This document shows positions 46,969 through 54,297 of a stretch of 64,000 bases of DNA, piece after piece. The stretch's first letter is position 1; every line of letters starts with the position of its first letter. Under the pieces are notes generated by a model that was given only the letters and a program-made list of their open reading frames with translations, was not told the origin of the DNA and did not search any database. Origin of the DNA: Burkholderiales bacterium. GTDB lineage: Bacteria; Pseudomonadota; Gammaproteobacteria; Burkholderiales; SG8-39. The position numbers were made by a program, and so were the translations under genes. The DNA is taken from contig JAOSJV010000001.1 in assembly GCA_027493935.1 (NCBI GenBank), positions 2,650,515 through 2,714,514 on the forward strand. Reading direction: 5' to 3'.

Positions 46969-47349
46969 CTAAGCAGCGCGCGCGCTCAGGTCAACCTCCT
47001 CGACCGATTGGCTGAGTGCTGCGTGTTCCGACCGAAGCTGAACGATGTTTCCGAAGGAACGTGCGGAATCCAGCACCCAGAGCCGGCGATGGCGCTGGAT
47101 CTTTCGGAACGACTTCCCAGCTTCCAGGAATTCGGTCGCCGCCCAGCACCGCGCCAACTCGGCGTCGCGCCAGCGACTGACACGGTGGTGTGCCCGACGG
47201 ACCGCCCCATTCGGATTCTTGATCGCGTTGGTGCTGGCCAAGCAGCGCATGAGCGAGGGCGCGAGCTTGAGCCTATTAACCGTGAAGGTCTCCTCCAGGC
47301 CCGATTCACGCTCGCCGCGCTTGGCCCTCTTGCCGTTGACGCCCTTCAT
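46969..47349 (-). pseudogene. Remnant C-terminus of an IS256-type transposase
   Basis: About 120 residues. LEETFTVNRLKLAPSLMRCL, ASTNAIKNPNGAVRRAHHRV, RWRDAELARCWAATEFLEAG and FRKIQRHRRLWVL match the C-terminal part of IS256/Mutator-type transposases, after the last catalytic glutamate region, where TNxIEN is usual. The rest of the transposase and the element ends are missing. It abuts the tRNA-Arg repeat at 47413, in keeping with a rearrangement hot spot. Confidence 0.65.
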
Positions 47350-47373
47350 GGCACCTGCATAGCACCAGCGAGA

Positions 47374-47404
47374 AAGAAAAAGCCCCTGCGTTGTCGCGAG
47401 GGCT
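47374..47404 (-). terminator. Rho-independent terminator after the tRNA-Arg 3' half
   Basis: On the minus strand AAGCCCTCGCG pairs with CGCAGGGGCTT across a short loop, followed by TTTTTCTTT. It is positioned just after the CCA end of the tRNA-Arg remnant at 47413-47456, as expected of the terminator of the original tRNA gene. Confidence 0.75.
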
Positions 47405-47412
47405 TGAATGAC

Positions 47413-47456
47413 TGGCGCGCCCGGCAGGATTTGAACCCACGACCCCTGGTTCGTAG
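47413..47456 (-). repeat. tRNA-Arg(ACG) 3' half, attachment-site-like repeat 1
   Basis: On the minus strand it reads the anticodon loop CTACGAA, anticodon-stem strand CCAGG, T-arm GTGGG TTCAAAT CCTGC, acceptor strand CGGGCGCG and CCA. The upstream half (acceptor 5' strand, D arm, 5' anticodon stem) is missing, so no functional tRNA is made. The same 44-45 bases recur at 52073-52117 with one C more, and a degraded copy is at 51167-51200. Such 3'-half duplications are normally made by tyrosine integrases at tRNA genes. Confidence 0.8.
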
Positions 47457-47793
47457 CCGGTACCCCTAAAGGGCTATTTATTCTTTTTGCTCAGCTACTT
47501 ACGGGCACACAACTGTCTCTTTCAAGGCCTGGGATGTGGGGGTTAAGCGCTTGATTTCTATGTTGATCGCCCCTCTTGAATGAGACAGCCTGATTCTGCA
47601 AGGTACTCGCTTTGGATTCCGGCTGATAAGCAACCGCAAGGAACTGCCGTACAGCGTGGAGTGGTTTCGAGTGCCGCCTCGCGCACCGCACGGCCAAACC
47701 CCGAAGCTCGGCGTTCTTCACCCGAGTCTCGTGCACCGAGCAAAGGCTGCGTTCGACGCCGTAGGCTGACGCTCGCGGCACATCGATGGCTCG
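47457..47793. other. Intergenic stretch, nothing recognised
   Basis: About 340 bases between the tRNA-Arg remnant and the TumA-like gene. There is no frame with family resemblance on either strand and no obvious hairpin. It forms the downstream flank of the first toxin-antitoxin cassette. Confidence 0.4.
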
Positions 47794-48150
47794 CTACGCG
47801 GCCTTGCGCAAGGGCGCCCGGATCACGATCTCGTCGTACGGCGAGCTGACCATGCCCGCGTCGTCGCGCTCGAGCAGATGCCGCTCCTCCAAGTCGACGA
47901 CGTCGGTATGTACGTTCTTGTAGTCCCGTCCCAACGCCTGCGCCAGCGCGCGCACGGAGAGTCCGGGGTGATCAGCCACGAAGCGCAGCAACTCCATTCG
48001 CTTGGGGGAAAGGAGCGCCGTGAGTTCGCCGATCGAACCCACGCCTACGACGGGTTCGATGAGCTCGCCCTTCTCCGCCGCGCGCCATGCCTGCGTCAGA
48101 CGTCGGGCCGCCGCGTCAGACCTCATCACTTCCACGTGGATCCGCTTCAT
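47794..48150 (-). CDS. TumA-like winged-helix antitoxin
   Basis: 118 residues. Seen: GSIGELTALLSPKRMELLRF, VADHPGLSVRALAQALGRDY and KNVHTDVVDLEERHLLER, a winged helix-turn-helix of the HVO_A0114/TumA type. These genes typically directly follow a TumE (formerly DUF6516) toxin, as here. The N-terminal about 35 residues may bind the toxin. It overlaps the end of the tumE reading frame by 35 bases. With its toxin gene split by IS elements, this antitoxin may now be an orphan. The ATG at 48150 has AGAAGAGACG upstream. Confidence 0.75.
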   Translation of the reverse strand: MKRIHVEVMRSDAAARRLTQAWRAAEKGELIEPVVGVGSIGELTALLSPKRMELLRFVADHPGLSVRALAQALGRDYKNVHTDVVDLEERHLLERDDAGMVSSPYDEIVIRAPLRKAA

Positions 48151-48297
48151 CGTCTCTTCTCCATCCATACGTCTCGCACTCGGCGAGGAAATCCTCGAGC
48201 AGCCGCTCGACGGTGGTGAACGCGTAGGGCTGCTCGGCCTCGTCGGGCCCGACGTGGCGGTGCTCGCCCTTGCCTGTTTCGTTGTCATAACGCACCA
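48116..48297 (-). pseudogene. 3' part of a TumE-family toxin gene, split by an IS element
   Basis: Encodes the C-terminal half of a TumE (DUF6516, PF20126) protein: LVRYDNETGKGEHRHVGPDE then YAFTTVERLLEDFLAECETY. The open frame continues to 48355 but that upstream part is IS sequence. The N-terminal half is found at 50727-50882 on the other side of the IS elements, and both pieces share ATAACGCAC at the break. The family is described as a toxin paired with an HTH antitoxin. Confidence 0.8.
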
Positions 48298-48436
48298 GTG
48301 CTGTCCGGACGTTGAACGCCGGGAACGCGGTAATGGCTTGATCTGAAATGAACAACTCATGAATTTTCTTGGTCTCGATTTGAAGTTCGCCGCCTCGATT
48401 TGCGACCCTGCGAGGGACTCACTCGCGGGGGCGTCG

Positions 48437-49604
48437 ATGAACTGGGGCCAGCTGGTGTTCGCACAGATCACGCGGCATTTGCCGCTGACAACGTTTCGGC
48501 GTTGCGTGGCGCGCTACGGTGGGGGAGCACAAGGTCAAGAGCTTTTCCTGTCTCGACCAGTATCTGTGCATGGCCTTTGCTCAGCTGACCTATCGAGAGA
48601 GCTTGCGCGACATCGAGACGTGCCTGCGGGCGCAGACGGACAAGCTCTACCACATGGGTATCAGGAGCCGGGTCTCGCGCAGCACCCTGGCCGATGCCAA
48701 CGAAGTGCGCGACTGGCGCATCTACGCGGAGTTTGCCCAGTCGCTCATTGGCATCGCCCGGCGTTTGTATGCCGAGGAGTCCTTCGGGGTCGAGCTGAAG
48801 GAGACGGTCTACGCGTTGGATGCGAGCACGATCGACCTGTGCCTGTCGGTGTTCCCGTGGGCCCCGTTTCGCTCCACCAAGGCGGCCATCAAGCTGCACA
48901 CGCTGCTCGATCTGCGCGGCAACATCCCCACGTTCCTGCATATCAGCGATGGCAAGCTGCACGATGTCAACGTCCTGGACCTATTGCTGCCCGAGGCCAG
49001 TGCCTTCCACATCATGGACCGCGGCTACATCGACTTCGAGCGGCTCTATCGCCTGCACGCAGCCGGCAGCTTCTTCGTCACGCGCGCAAAGTCCAATCTG
49101 AAAGCCCAACGTCGCTATTCCCATCCGGTCGATCGAAGCACGGGGCTGATTTGCGATCAAACGATCGTGCTCAGCGGCTTCTATTCCCGCCGGGACTTCG
49201 ACACGCCACTGCGGCGCATCAAGTTCAAAGACCCCGAGACCGGCAAACGCCTGGTGTTCCTGACCAACAACTTCGTGCTGCCAGCGATCATCATCACCGA
49301 GTTGTATCGATGCCGCTGGCAGGTCGAGTTGTTCTTCAAGTGGATCAAGCAGCATCTTCGGATCAAGGTCTTCTTCGGTACCAGCGAGAACGCAGTCAAG
49401 TCACAGATCTGGATCGCCGTGTCGGTCTACGTGCTCGTGGCCATCGTCAAGAAGCGACTCAACCTCTCGGCGAGCCTCTATGAAATGCTACAGATCCTGA
49501 GCCTGACCATGTTCGAGCGAGTCCCATTGGATCAGCTACTTGCCGACATCATCACCGACGACAGCCAGGCCATTTCGGCTAATCAACTGAAATTGTTCGA
49601 CTAA
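48437..49604 (+). CDS. IS4-family transposase (frameshifted)
   Basis: About 389 residues after correction. It starts MNWGQLVFAQITRHLPLTTF, the N-terminal domain of this IS4 subgroup. Catalytic parts: TVYALDASTIDLCLSVFPWA (first Asp), AFHIMDRGYIDFERLYRL (second Asp), and the Y-R-E-K signature in ELYRCRWQVELFFKWIKQH. The G5 run at 48521-48525 has one G too many; removing it gives RYGGEHKVKSF. The ATG at 48437 is taken as the start. Encoded by the element at 48296-50726. Confidence 0.85.
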
Positions 49605-49621
49605 TGGCGCCTGCGTAAATA

Positions 49622-50689
49622 ATGTCCTATACTTCCGGTCGGAGGTGTGCCATGAGACCGACCGGAAGTCCAGAAGAGTTGGAGCGCCGCCGACTGCGCG
49701 CGCTGGCATTGCTGGACGAAGGGCTGCTTCCTTCGGAAGTTGCGCGGCGAGTAGGTGTGGATCGACGCAGCGTGCGACGCTGGAAGGCAGCGGCACGCAA
49801 GCACGGCGAGGCGGCAGTGCGCGCCCGAGCTGCGCCCGGCCGACCGCCAAAGCTCAAGGCTCATCAGAAGCGTCGTCTCGAGGCGCTGCTGCTCAAAGGG
49901 CCGCTCGCGACCGGTTTTGATACCGATCTTTGGACCTGTCCGCGCGTGACCGAGCTCATCAAGGAGCGGTTCGGCATCAGCTACCACGTCGATCATGTCG
50001 GGCGATTGCTGCATGACCTGGGCTGGAGTCCGCAGAAGCCGGCGCGGCGCGCCTTGGAACGCGACGAACGTGAGATCCGCCGCTGGGTCCGAGAGGACTG
50101 GCCGCGGGTAAAAAAACGCCTGGCGCCGCGGGCGGCGATCGTCTTCATAGACGAAACGGGCTTCCTCATGGGCCCGCTGGTGCGCCGCAGTTGGGCGCCC
50201 CGCGGGCACACTCCCGTGCTCATGCAGCGTGGTCGCTCCCGTCGCAAGGTCTCGGTGATCGGCGCTCTGGCGATTTCGCCCCCGCCGTCGCCGTGTGCGC
50301 GCCTACTTCAGCCTCCTTGCCGACGCAAGCTTCGATGGCGAGCACATCATCCCGTTTCTGCGGCAGTTGTGCCGCACGCTGCGCATGCCGATCGCCCTGG
50401 TCTGGGATCGACTGCAAGCTCATGTGGGCGAACCGGTCAAAGGCTGGCTCGAGCAAAACCGCCATCGCGTCCGCGCCGAGTTGCTCCCGCCGTATGCGCC
50501 CGAGCTCAATCCGGTCGAACTGATCTGGGGCCACGCCAAAACGAACGAGCTTGCCAACTTCGCGCCAGTCGAGTTCACGGACTTGGCGATGCAAGCTCAT
50601 CTCACCGTCCTTGCCATCGGCGACGACCAGCCGCTACTGAGGTCGTTTCTCCGCCACAGCGATCTCTCTTTTTGCCTCAGATAGGACAT
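49622..50689 (+). mobile_element. IS630-family element inside the IS4 element
   Basis: Terminal inverted repeats ATGTCCTAT at 49622-49630 and ATAGGACAT at 50681-50689, flanked on both sides by TA (49620-49621 and 50690-50691), the target duplication of this family. Length 1,068 bases. It contains a single transposase. It is inserted just after the IS4 transposase stop codon. Confidence 0.85.
49652..50684 (+). CDS. IS630-family transposase (frameshifted)
   Basis: About 343 residues after correction. N-terminal helix-turn-helix in LLPSEVARRVGVDRRSVRRW and a winged-helix region GFDTDLWTCPRVTELIKERF. Catalytic DDE: AAIVFIDETGFLMGP, IALVWDRLQAHVGEP and PELNPVELIWGHAKTNEL. One extra C in the run at 50279-50283 breaks it; removal gives ISPRRRRVRAYFSLL. 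The ATG at 49652 follows GGAGGTGTGCC. Encoded by the element at 49622-50689. Confidence 0.87.
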
Positions 50690-50726
50690 TACTTATGCAG
50701 CTCTCATTAACGTCCGGACACTACTG

Positions 50727-50882
50727 ATAACGCACCAATATCTTGCCGCCACGGCCGAGGTACAAGCGCAACTTGATTCCGTGCGGCCGATCGGCGGTCT
50801 TTCCGGGAAGTTCCCACAGCACCATTTCCATCGTCAGCTCACCTTGTCGGGACTTGTAGCTGAATAGGAGCCGCGCCTTCAC
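50727..50882 (-). pseudogene. 5' part of the split TumE-family toxin gene
   Basis: From GTG 50882 the minus strand reads KARLLFSYKSRQGELTMEMV, LWELPGKTADRPHGIKLRLY and LGRGGKILVRY, the expected N-terminal half of a TumE (DUF6516) protein. It stops at the IS4 insertion point, and the missing half lies at 48116-48297. Joined at ATAACGCAC, the two give an intact-looking protein of about 95-105 residues. Too short to appear as a standard open frame on its own. Confidence 0.75.
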
Positions 50883-50883
50883 T

Positions 50884-50922
50884 ATATGGTCTTCAGTACC
50901 ATATCAAGGTATATGGTGTCAA
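50884..50922 (-). promoter_or_regulatory. Promoter/operator of the TumE-TumA operon
   Basis: Three copies of a 7-mer in alternating orientation: ATATGGT at 50884-50890, ACCATAT at 50898-50904 and ATATGGT at 50911-50917, spaced by 7 and 6 bases. On the minus strand a TTGACA -35 (50922-50917) overlaps the distal copy and the GTG start of tumE is directly after the proximal copy. This arrangement is typical of toxin-antitoxin autoregulation by the antitoxin. Confidence 0.6.
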
Positions 50923-51166
50923 GCGCCATAAGCAGCGCCAATAGCGCTCTTTCACAAGGTCTGGAGGGGAACCGTCGCGCGGCCCTCGGCACTCCGCCCC
51001 CGCTACTTCCGCGAAGATGAGGACATTGCTGCCCTCGCCCCTCACAGACCCGAGCGAGCCCAATTAAGGCACTATGTTCTTCCCTGAGCTGTAGAAGTCG
51101 GGCTAGTGCGTGATTCCGAGTGCTACGGCGCGCGGGGACCGAGGACCGAACGTTGGGAATGTGCGA

Positions 51167-51305
51167 CAGATTTGAACCCACGACCCCCCATGGTTCGTAG
51201 GCGATTTACGCGCAATGCAGCAGCTTGTTGATCAAGCACTGCAGCGCCACCCCCCCGCGAAACCAATCTATCCCAGTCCCGGGTTGGTCCCACCCGATCT
51301 GCCTT
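51167..51305 (-). repeat. Diverged attachment-site-like repeat 2 (tRNA-Arg 3' fragment plus flank)
   Basis: 51167-51200 matches the T-arm to anticodon part of the tRNA-Arg remnant, with the acceptor end lost and two extra bases. The following about 100 bases resemble 52118-52225: both have TTGTTxATCA, a GCAGCGC block and CGAAACCAATCTAxCCCAGTC, then GGTCxCACCC. The two copies flank the RHH/PIN toxin-antitoxin genes. Confidence 0.65.
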
Positions 51306-51389
51306 GGTCACAACCGCGGCTCGGTGCATCTCAGGCTGGCATTCCGGGACCAAGCTGTGCGACAATGTCGTACGCGATGGAGCCCCAAG

Positions 51390-51605
51390 ATGACTACGCT
51401 CACCATACGTCTCGACCCGAAGCTCGAGAGGGCCCTGGATCGGATTGCGAAGCGCACCGGGCGGACGAAGAGTGAGATCGCGCGCGAGGCGCTCAGGCGC
51501 CAAGTCGCGGTCGCGCGCTTCCGGGAACTTCGGAGGAAAACGCTGCCGTTCGCCGAAGCACAAGGACTCGTCACCGACGAGGATGTGTTCCGAGCCCTCT
51601 CGTGA
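51390..51605 (+). CDS. Ribbon-helix-helix (CopG-type) antitoxin
   Basis: 71 residues. LTIRLDPKLERALDRIAKRT and GRTKSEIAREALRRQVAVAR form a ribbon-helix-helix DNA-binding domain; the tail RKTLPFAEAQGLVTDEDVFR would wrap the toxin. The stop overlaps the PIN gene start by four bases (GTGA). Antitoxins of this type bind both the toxin and their own promoter. ATG 51390 is preceded by GGAGCCCCAAG. Confidence 0.85.
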   Translation: MTTLTIRLDPKLERALDRIAKRTGRTKSEIAREALRRQVAVARFRELRRKTLPFAEAQGLVTDEDVFRALS

Positions 51606-52003
51606 GGGTCTTCCTCGACACGAACGTGCTGGTCAGCGCGTTCGCTTCGCGAGGATTGTGTGCAGATCTACTGGAGCTGGTCCTGCTGGAGCACGACCTG
51701 ATTCTGGGGCAGAACGTGCTACGCGAGTTCGACAAGGCGCTGCGCGAGAAGGTTCGGCTGCCGGCTTCCAACGCCGTGGAGGTTGCCGAGTTCGTGACCG
51801 GCGAGGCAACGCAGATTGTTGATCAGGCCGAGCCTGCGAACGTCAAGGCTGATGCGGACGACGCTCGAGTGCTGGGCGAGGCACTCGCTGGTCAAGCCGA
51901 GCTGTTCGTTACCGGCGATGCTGCGCTGTTGAAGCTTGCAGCCGTCGATGCCCTTAAGATCGTTTCGCCTCGCCAGTTCTGGGAGGCCCTGCATGCCCGC
52001 TAG
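51602..52003 (+). CDS. PIN-domain toxin
   Basis: 133 residues, a PIN-family ribonuclease. Acidic metal-binding residues: RVFLDTNVLVSAFASRG, VLREFDKALREKV, ADADDARVLGEALAGQ and ELFVTGDAALLKL. The GTG start overlaps the antitoxin stop. Toxins of this family cleave RNA when freed from the antitoxin. Codons and composition match the antitoxin gene. Confidence 0.88.
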   Translation: MRVFLDTNVLVSAFASRGLCADLLELVLLEHDLILGQNVLREFDKALREKVRLPASNAVEVAEFVTGEATQIVDQAEPANVKADADDARVLGEALAGQAELFVTGDAALLKLAAVDALKIVSPRQFWEALHAR

Positions 52004-52030
52004 AGATAGCCAAGGTCGGCGAGACCTCGC

Positions 52031-52065
52031 AAGAGAAGAAGGGCCTGCGTATCCGCAAGCCCTTC
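52031..52065 (-). terminator. Terminator hairpin beside tRNA-Arg repeat 3
   Basis: On the minus strand GAAGGGCTTGCG and CGCAGGCCCTTC form a stem around a short loop, followed by TTCTCTT. It is placed directly after the CCA end of the tRNA-Arg remnant at 52073, like the hairpin at 47374-47404, so terminator and tRNA end were duplicated together. It may also end rightward PIN toxin transcripts as a simple hairpin. Confidence 0.65.
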
Positions 52066-52072
52066 CGGGAAC

Positions 52073-52225
52073 TGGCGCGCCCGGCAGGATTTGAACCCAC
52101 GACCCCCTGGTTCGTAGGCGGTTCGTACTGAAACTTGCGCCTTGTTAATCAGCCGCTTGCAGCGCTTGCCACTTTCGAAACCAATCTAGCCCAGTCACAA
52201 TCTGGTCACACCCAATCTGAGCGGG
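52073..52225 (-). repeat. Attachment-site-like repeat 3 (tRNA-Arg 3' half plus flank)
   Basis: 52073-52117 repeats the tRNA-Arg(ACG) 3' half of 47413-47456, with anticodon loop CTACGAA, T-arm and CGGGCGCGCCA. From 52118 on it resembles the flank of repeat 2 (51201-51305). It marks the right limit of the RHH/PIN cassette and the left limit of the defence genes. Confidence 0.75.
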
Positions 52226-52306
52226 TCACAAACCGTCACATCGTCCGGAGATGCAGGAGCAAAGGCGCCCTAACCCACCGAAGCCATAGGCCGATTGAGG
52301 TTCATC

Positions 52307-53260
52307 TCATTGGTCCTCATCGAGATAGTCAGCCACGACGAGATATGAGGTACCTAATTCGTTCAAGGTGAGTTCCAGGCGATAGGTGGCCGTCTCGCCG
52401 TTATCAGCGTATGGATACCAGCCAGCTGCACCGTTCGTCGCGCCAGGTTCCCCAAAGTTATCTATGTAGGCGGCGGCATCCCGTTCATCCTCGACGGTCG
52501 GTTCGCGCTCACTATGAATGTCGTAGAAGTCCTGATCAATTTGAGCATGGGACCAGGGGAATAGTCTTGCAATAACCTCCTCGATGCCCATACCTGTCCA
52601 ATACTGCATCCACTCCATTTCGACCGTCTCCAACCCTTTGTCATCGTATACGTACACGACGACATTGGAGCGCCCGAGGCTCTTGTTGTACCAGTCGTCG
52701 ATCTCAACCGATACTTTCCAACCGCTTTCCACGTGCCGCATAAGCGGCTCATGAATTGCGAGTTGCCGAAGTCTTTGTTCCCGCGGAGTGCCCTCAAACA
52801 GCTTCGCTAGATCATTGCGGATTGCAGGACCGAGCTTTGCCGTCTTGGGTAACGCAACCTTCCACCCCTTTTCAGTCCGCTTAACGTTGCCTTCATTCAC
52901 TTGAACCCAAAGGGTTTCCTTCGTCTCGGGAATGTGCCCGACGAGGATCACGGGCAGAGAGTGATTCGTCCAGTAATCAAGGTGTACGCAATCCCCGTAA
53001 TACACATACGCATCCTGAGTTTCGTGGAAGTTTCCTTTGCCCGTCTTAATCTGCAGGCCCATGAGCTTCCCGCTCGGGTTCCCGTCTTCCACCATTTCGA
53101 CGTGAGCATCGATCCCCATGTCTGCAATCGGTTGTTCCCGGAAGATCCACTTAAGCTCGTTGACTACGATAGCTTCGACGGCGTTGACGCCGGTCCTCTC
53201 GGTCGCGCTGTAGCGGCTCACTAGAATCTGGCCACGCTCAGTTGTCGACGGAGACCACAA
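52307..53260 (-). CDS. DUF4365-domain protein, probable nuclease-fold defence factor
   Basis: 317 residues. N-terminal DUF4365 domain: ERTGVNAVEAIVVNELKWIF, EQPIADMGIDAHVEMVEDG and KLMGLQIKTGKGNFHE. The D...E...QxK pattern (GIDAHVE; QIKTG) resembles a PD-(D/E)XK nuclease core. C-terminal 150 residues are of unknown function and acidic. Less GC-biased than the catabolic genes. It lies 19 bases after the Mrr-like gene on the same strand, forming one transcription unit within a restriction cluster. Its function is not known. Confidence 0.75.
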   Translation of the reverse strand: MWSPSTTERGQILVSRYSATERTGVNAVEAIVVNELKWIFREQPIADMGIDAHVEMVEDGNPSGKLMGLQIKTGKGNFHETQDAYVYYGDCVHLDYWTNHSLPVILVGHIPETKETLWVQVNEGNVKRTEKGWKVALPKTAKLGPAIRNDLAKLFEGTPREQRLRQLAIHEPLMRHVESGWKVSVEIDDWYNKSLGRSNVVVYVYDDKGLETVEMEWMQYWTGMGIEEVIARLFPWSHAQIDQDFYDIHSEREPTVEDERDAAAYIDNFGEPGATNGAAGWYPYADNGETATYRLELTLNELGTSYLVVADYLDEDQ

Positions 53261-53279
53261 CCCGCAATAGCCAACCGCG

Positions 53280-54170
53280 TCACTCGCGGGGCACTAGGAA
53301 ATGGACTGGTCGGAGCGGAAGCAATCGTCGCTGCAACTCCGGAATTGATCCGTAGTGTTCGACCCATAGATCAAAGAACCGCCGAAGATCGACGAGCATC
53401 AGTCGCCTCTTCTCCTGATGCCTGGCCTCCTCCTCCGCGTCTTTCGTGAATCCGCCCTTTGACACAAAGAGTCCCACGTCGCCATCAGCAAGAACAGCCA
53501 TGAACGACCTGATCTCCTTGACAGACATTCTGTCGTCGCTTCGCTTGACCTGAACCTTGATGCGTGGGCCCGTGATCCCGAGCGGATCCGAGTGAGCGAT
53601 GACGTCGACGCCCTTGTCGGGGCCGGGGGGCGCCACCCATGCCACGTGATATCCCATCCCGGTCAGTAGGCCAGCGACGAGGCTCTGAAAATCGTAAGGG
53701 TTCATCCCTGAGAGGTGCGTCTCGATCTCCGCCCATGCTGCTTCCTCGGCTTCCTCTAGAGTTGTCGCAGCGTCTGCACTATTTGTAGCAGCATCAACGC
53801 CTTCCTCTCCCGTCTCGGGCTGCTGATCTGCCCACTGGCGGTACAACCTGTGAGCCTCAAGCATGAACTGCTTTGGGTCTTTCAGGCGCCGATACGCCTC
53901 GCGCCCCTCTTCCGTTAGCGCCCACAGTCCACGGTTCTTCGTTAGCCAACCCGCTTTCACAGGCCCAATCGTCGAGAAGCGAACAATCTTCTCGTAGCGA
54001 CGAACATTCGGCCGGCCGGGATACGTAGACGCTTCAAATTCTGTTGGCGGCACTTGGGTGGCCAAACTCGCCAGCACTTCTTTCGCTGGGAGCCCTTCTT
54101 GTTGGGGCATCAGAATCGCGAACACACCCCGCACCAACTCACCTGTCCGCTCTCTAGTGATCTCTGCCAC
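53280..54170 (-). CDS. Mrr-like restriction endonuclease
   Basis: 296 residues. The N-terminal 100 residues are an Mrr_N-type winged helix (VRYEKIVRFSTIGPVKAGWL; TKNRGLWALTEEGREAY). The C-terminal Mrr catalytic domain has LSGMNPYDFQSLVAGLLTGM, GPDKGVDVIAHSDPLG (catalytic Asp) and RIKVQVKRSDD (QxK) of the PD-(D/E)XK fold. Such enzymes cut modified DNA or DNA in the absence of a partner methylase. It lies 127 bases after hsdS, same strand. Confidence 0.87.
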   Translation of the reverse strand: MAEITRERTGELVRGVFAILMPQQEGLPAKEVLASLATQVPPTEFEASTYPGRPNVRRYEKIVRFSTIGPVKAGWLTKNRGLWALTEEGREAYRRLKDPKQFMLEAHRLYRQWADQQPETGEEGVDAATNSADAATTLEEAEEAAWAEIETHLSGMNPYDFQSLVAGLLTGMGYHVAWVAPPGPDKGVDVIAHSDPLGITGPRIKVQVKRSDDRMSVKEIRSFMAVLADGDVGLFVSKGGFTKDAEEEARHQEKRRLMLVDLRRFFDLWVEHYGSIPELQRRLLPLRPVHFLVPRE

Positions 54171-54297
54171 AGTTACCTCGACGATTGAATTGGGCTCAAA
54201 TGACCAGGTTTCAGCGGCGCGCTGATGTCACGTCCGCCCCATCCTTTCTACCATAGGGATGTACCTTAGCCGATCCCCCACTTCGGGGCCGCCCATC

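Larger units (their letters stand above)
48296..50726 (+). mobile_element. IS4-family element containing an IS630 insertion
   Basis: The ends are imperfect inverted repeats: left CAGTGCTGTCCGGACGTT (48296-48313) and right, read inward, CAGTAGTGTCCGGACGTT (50726 back to 50709), 16 of 18 identical. Flanking ATAACGCAC at 48287-48295 and 50727-50735 is a 9-base target duplication (11 if CA is counted). Removing the internal IS630 leaves an element of about 1.36 kb with one transposase gene. The element interrupts the tumE gene. Confidence 0.85.

Noticed and set aside
47413..47456. Functional tRNA-Arg gene
   Set aside because: Only the 3' half is present; the 5' acceptor strand, D arm and 5' anticodon stem are absent here and in the other copies.
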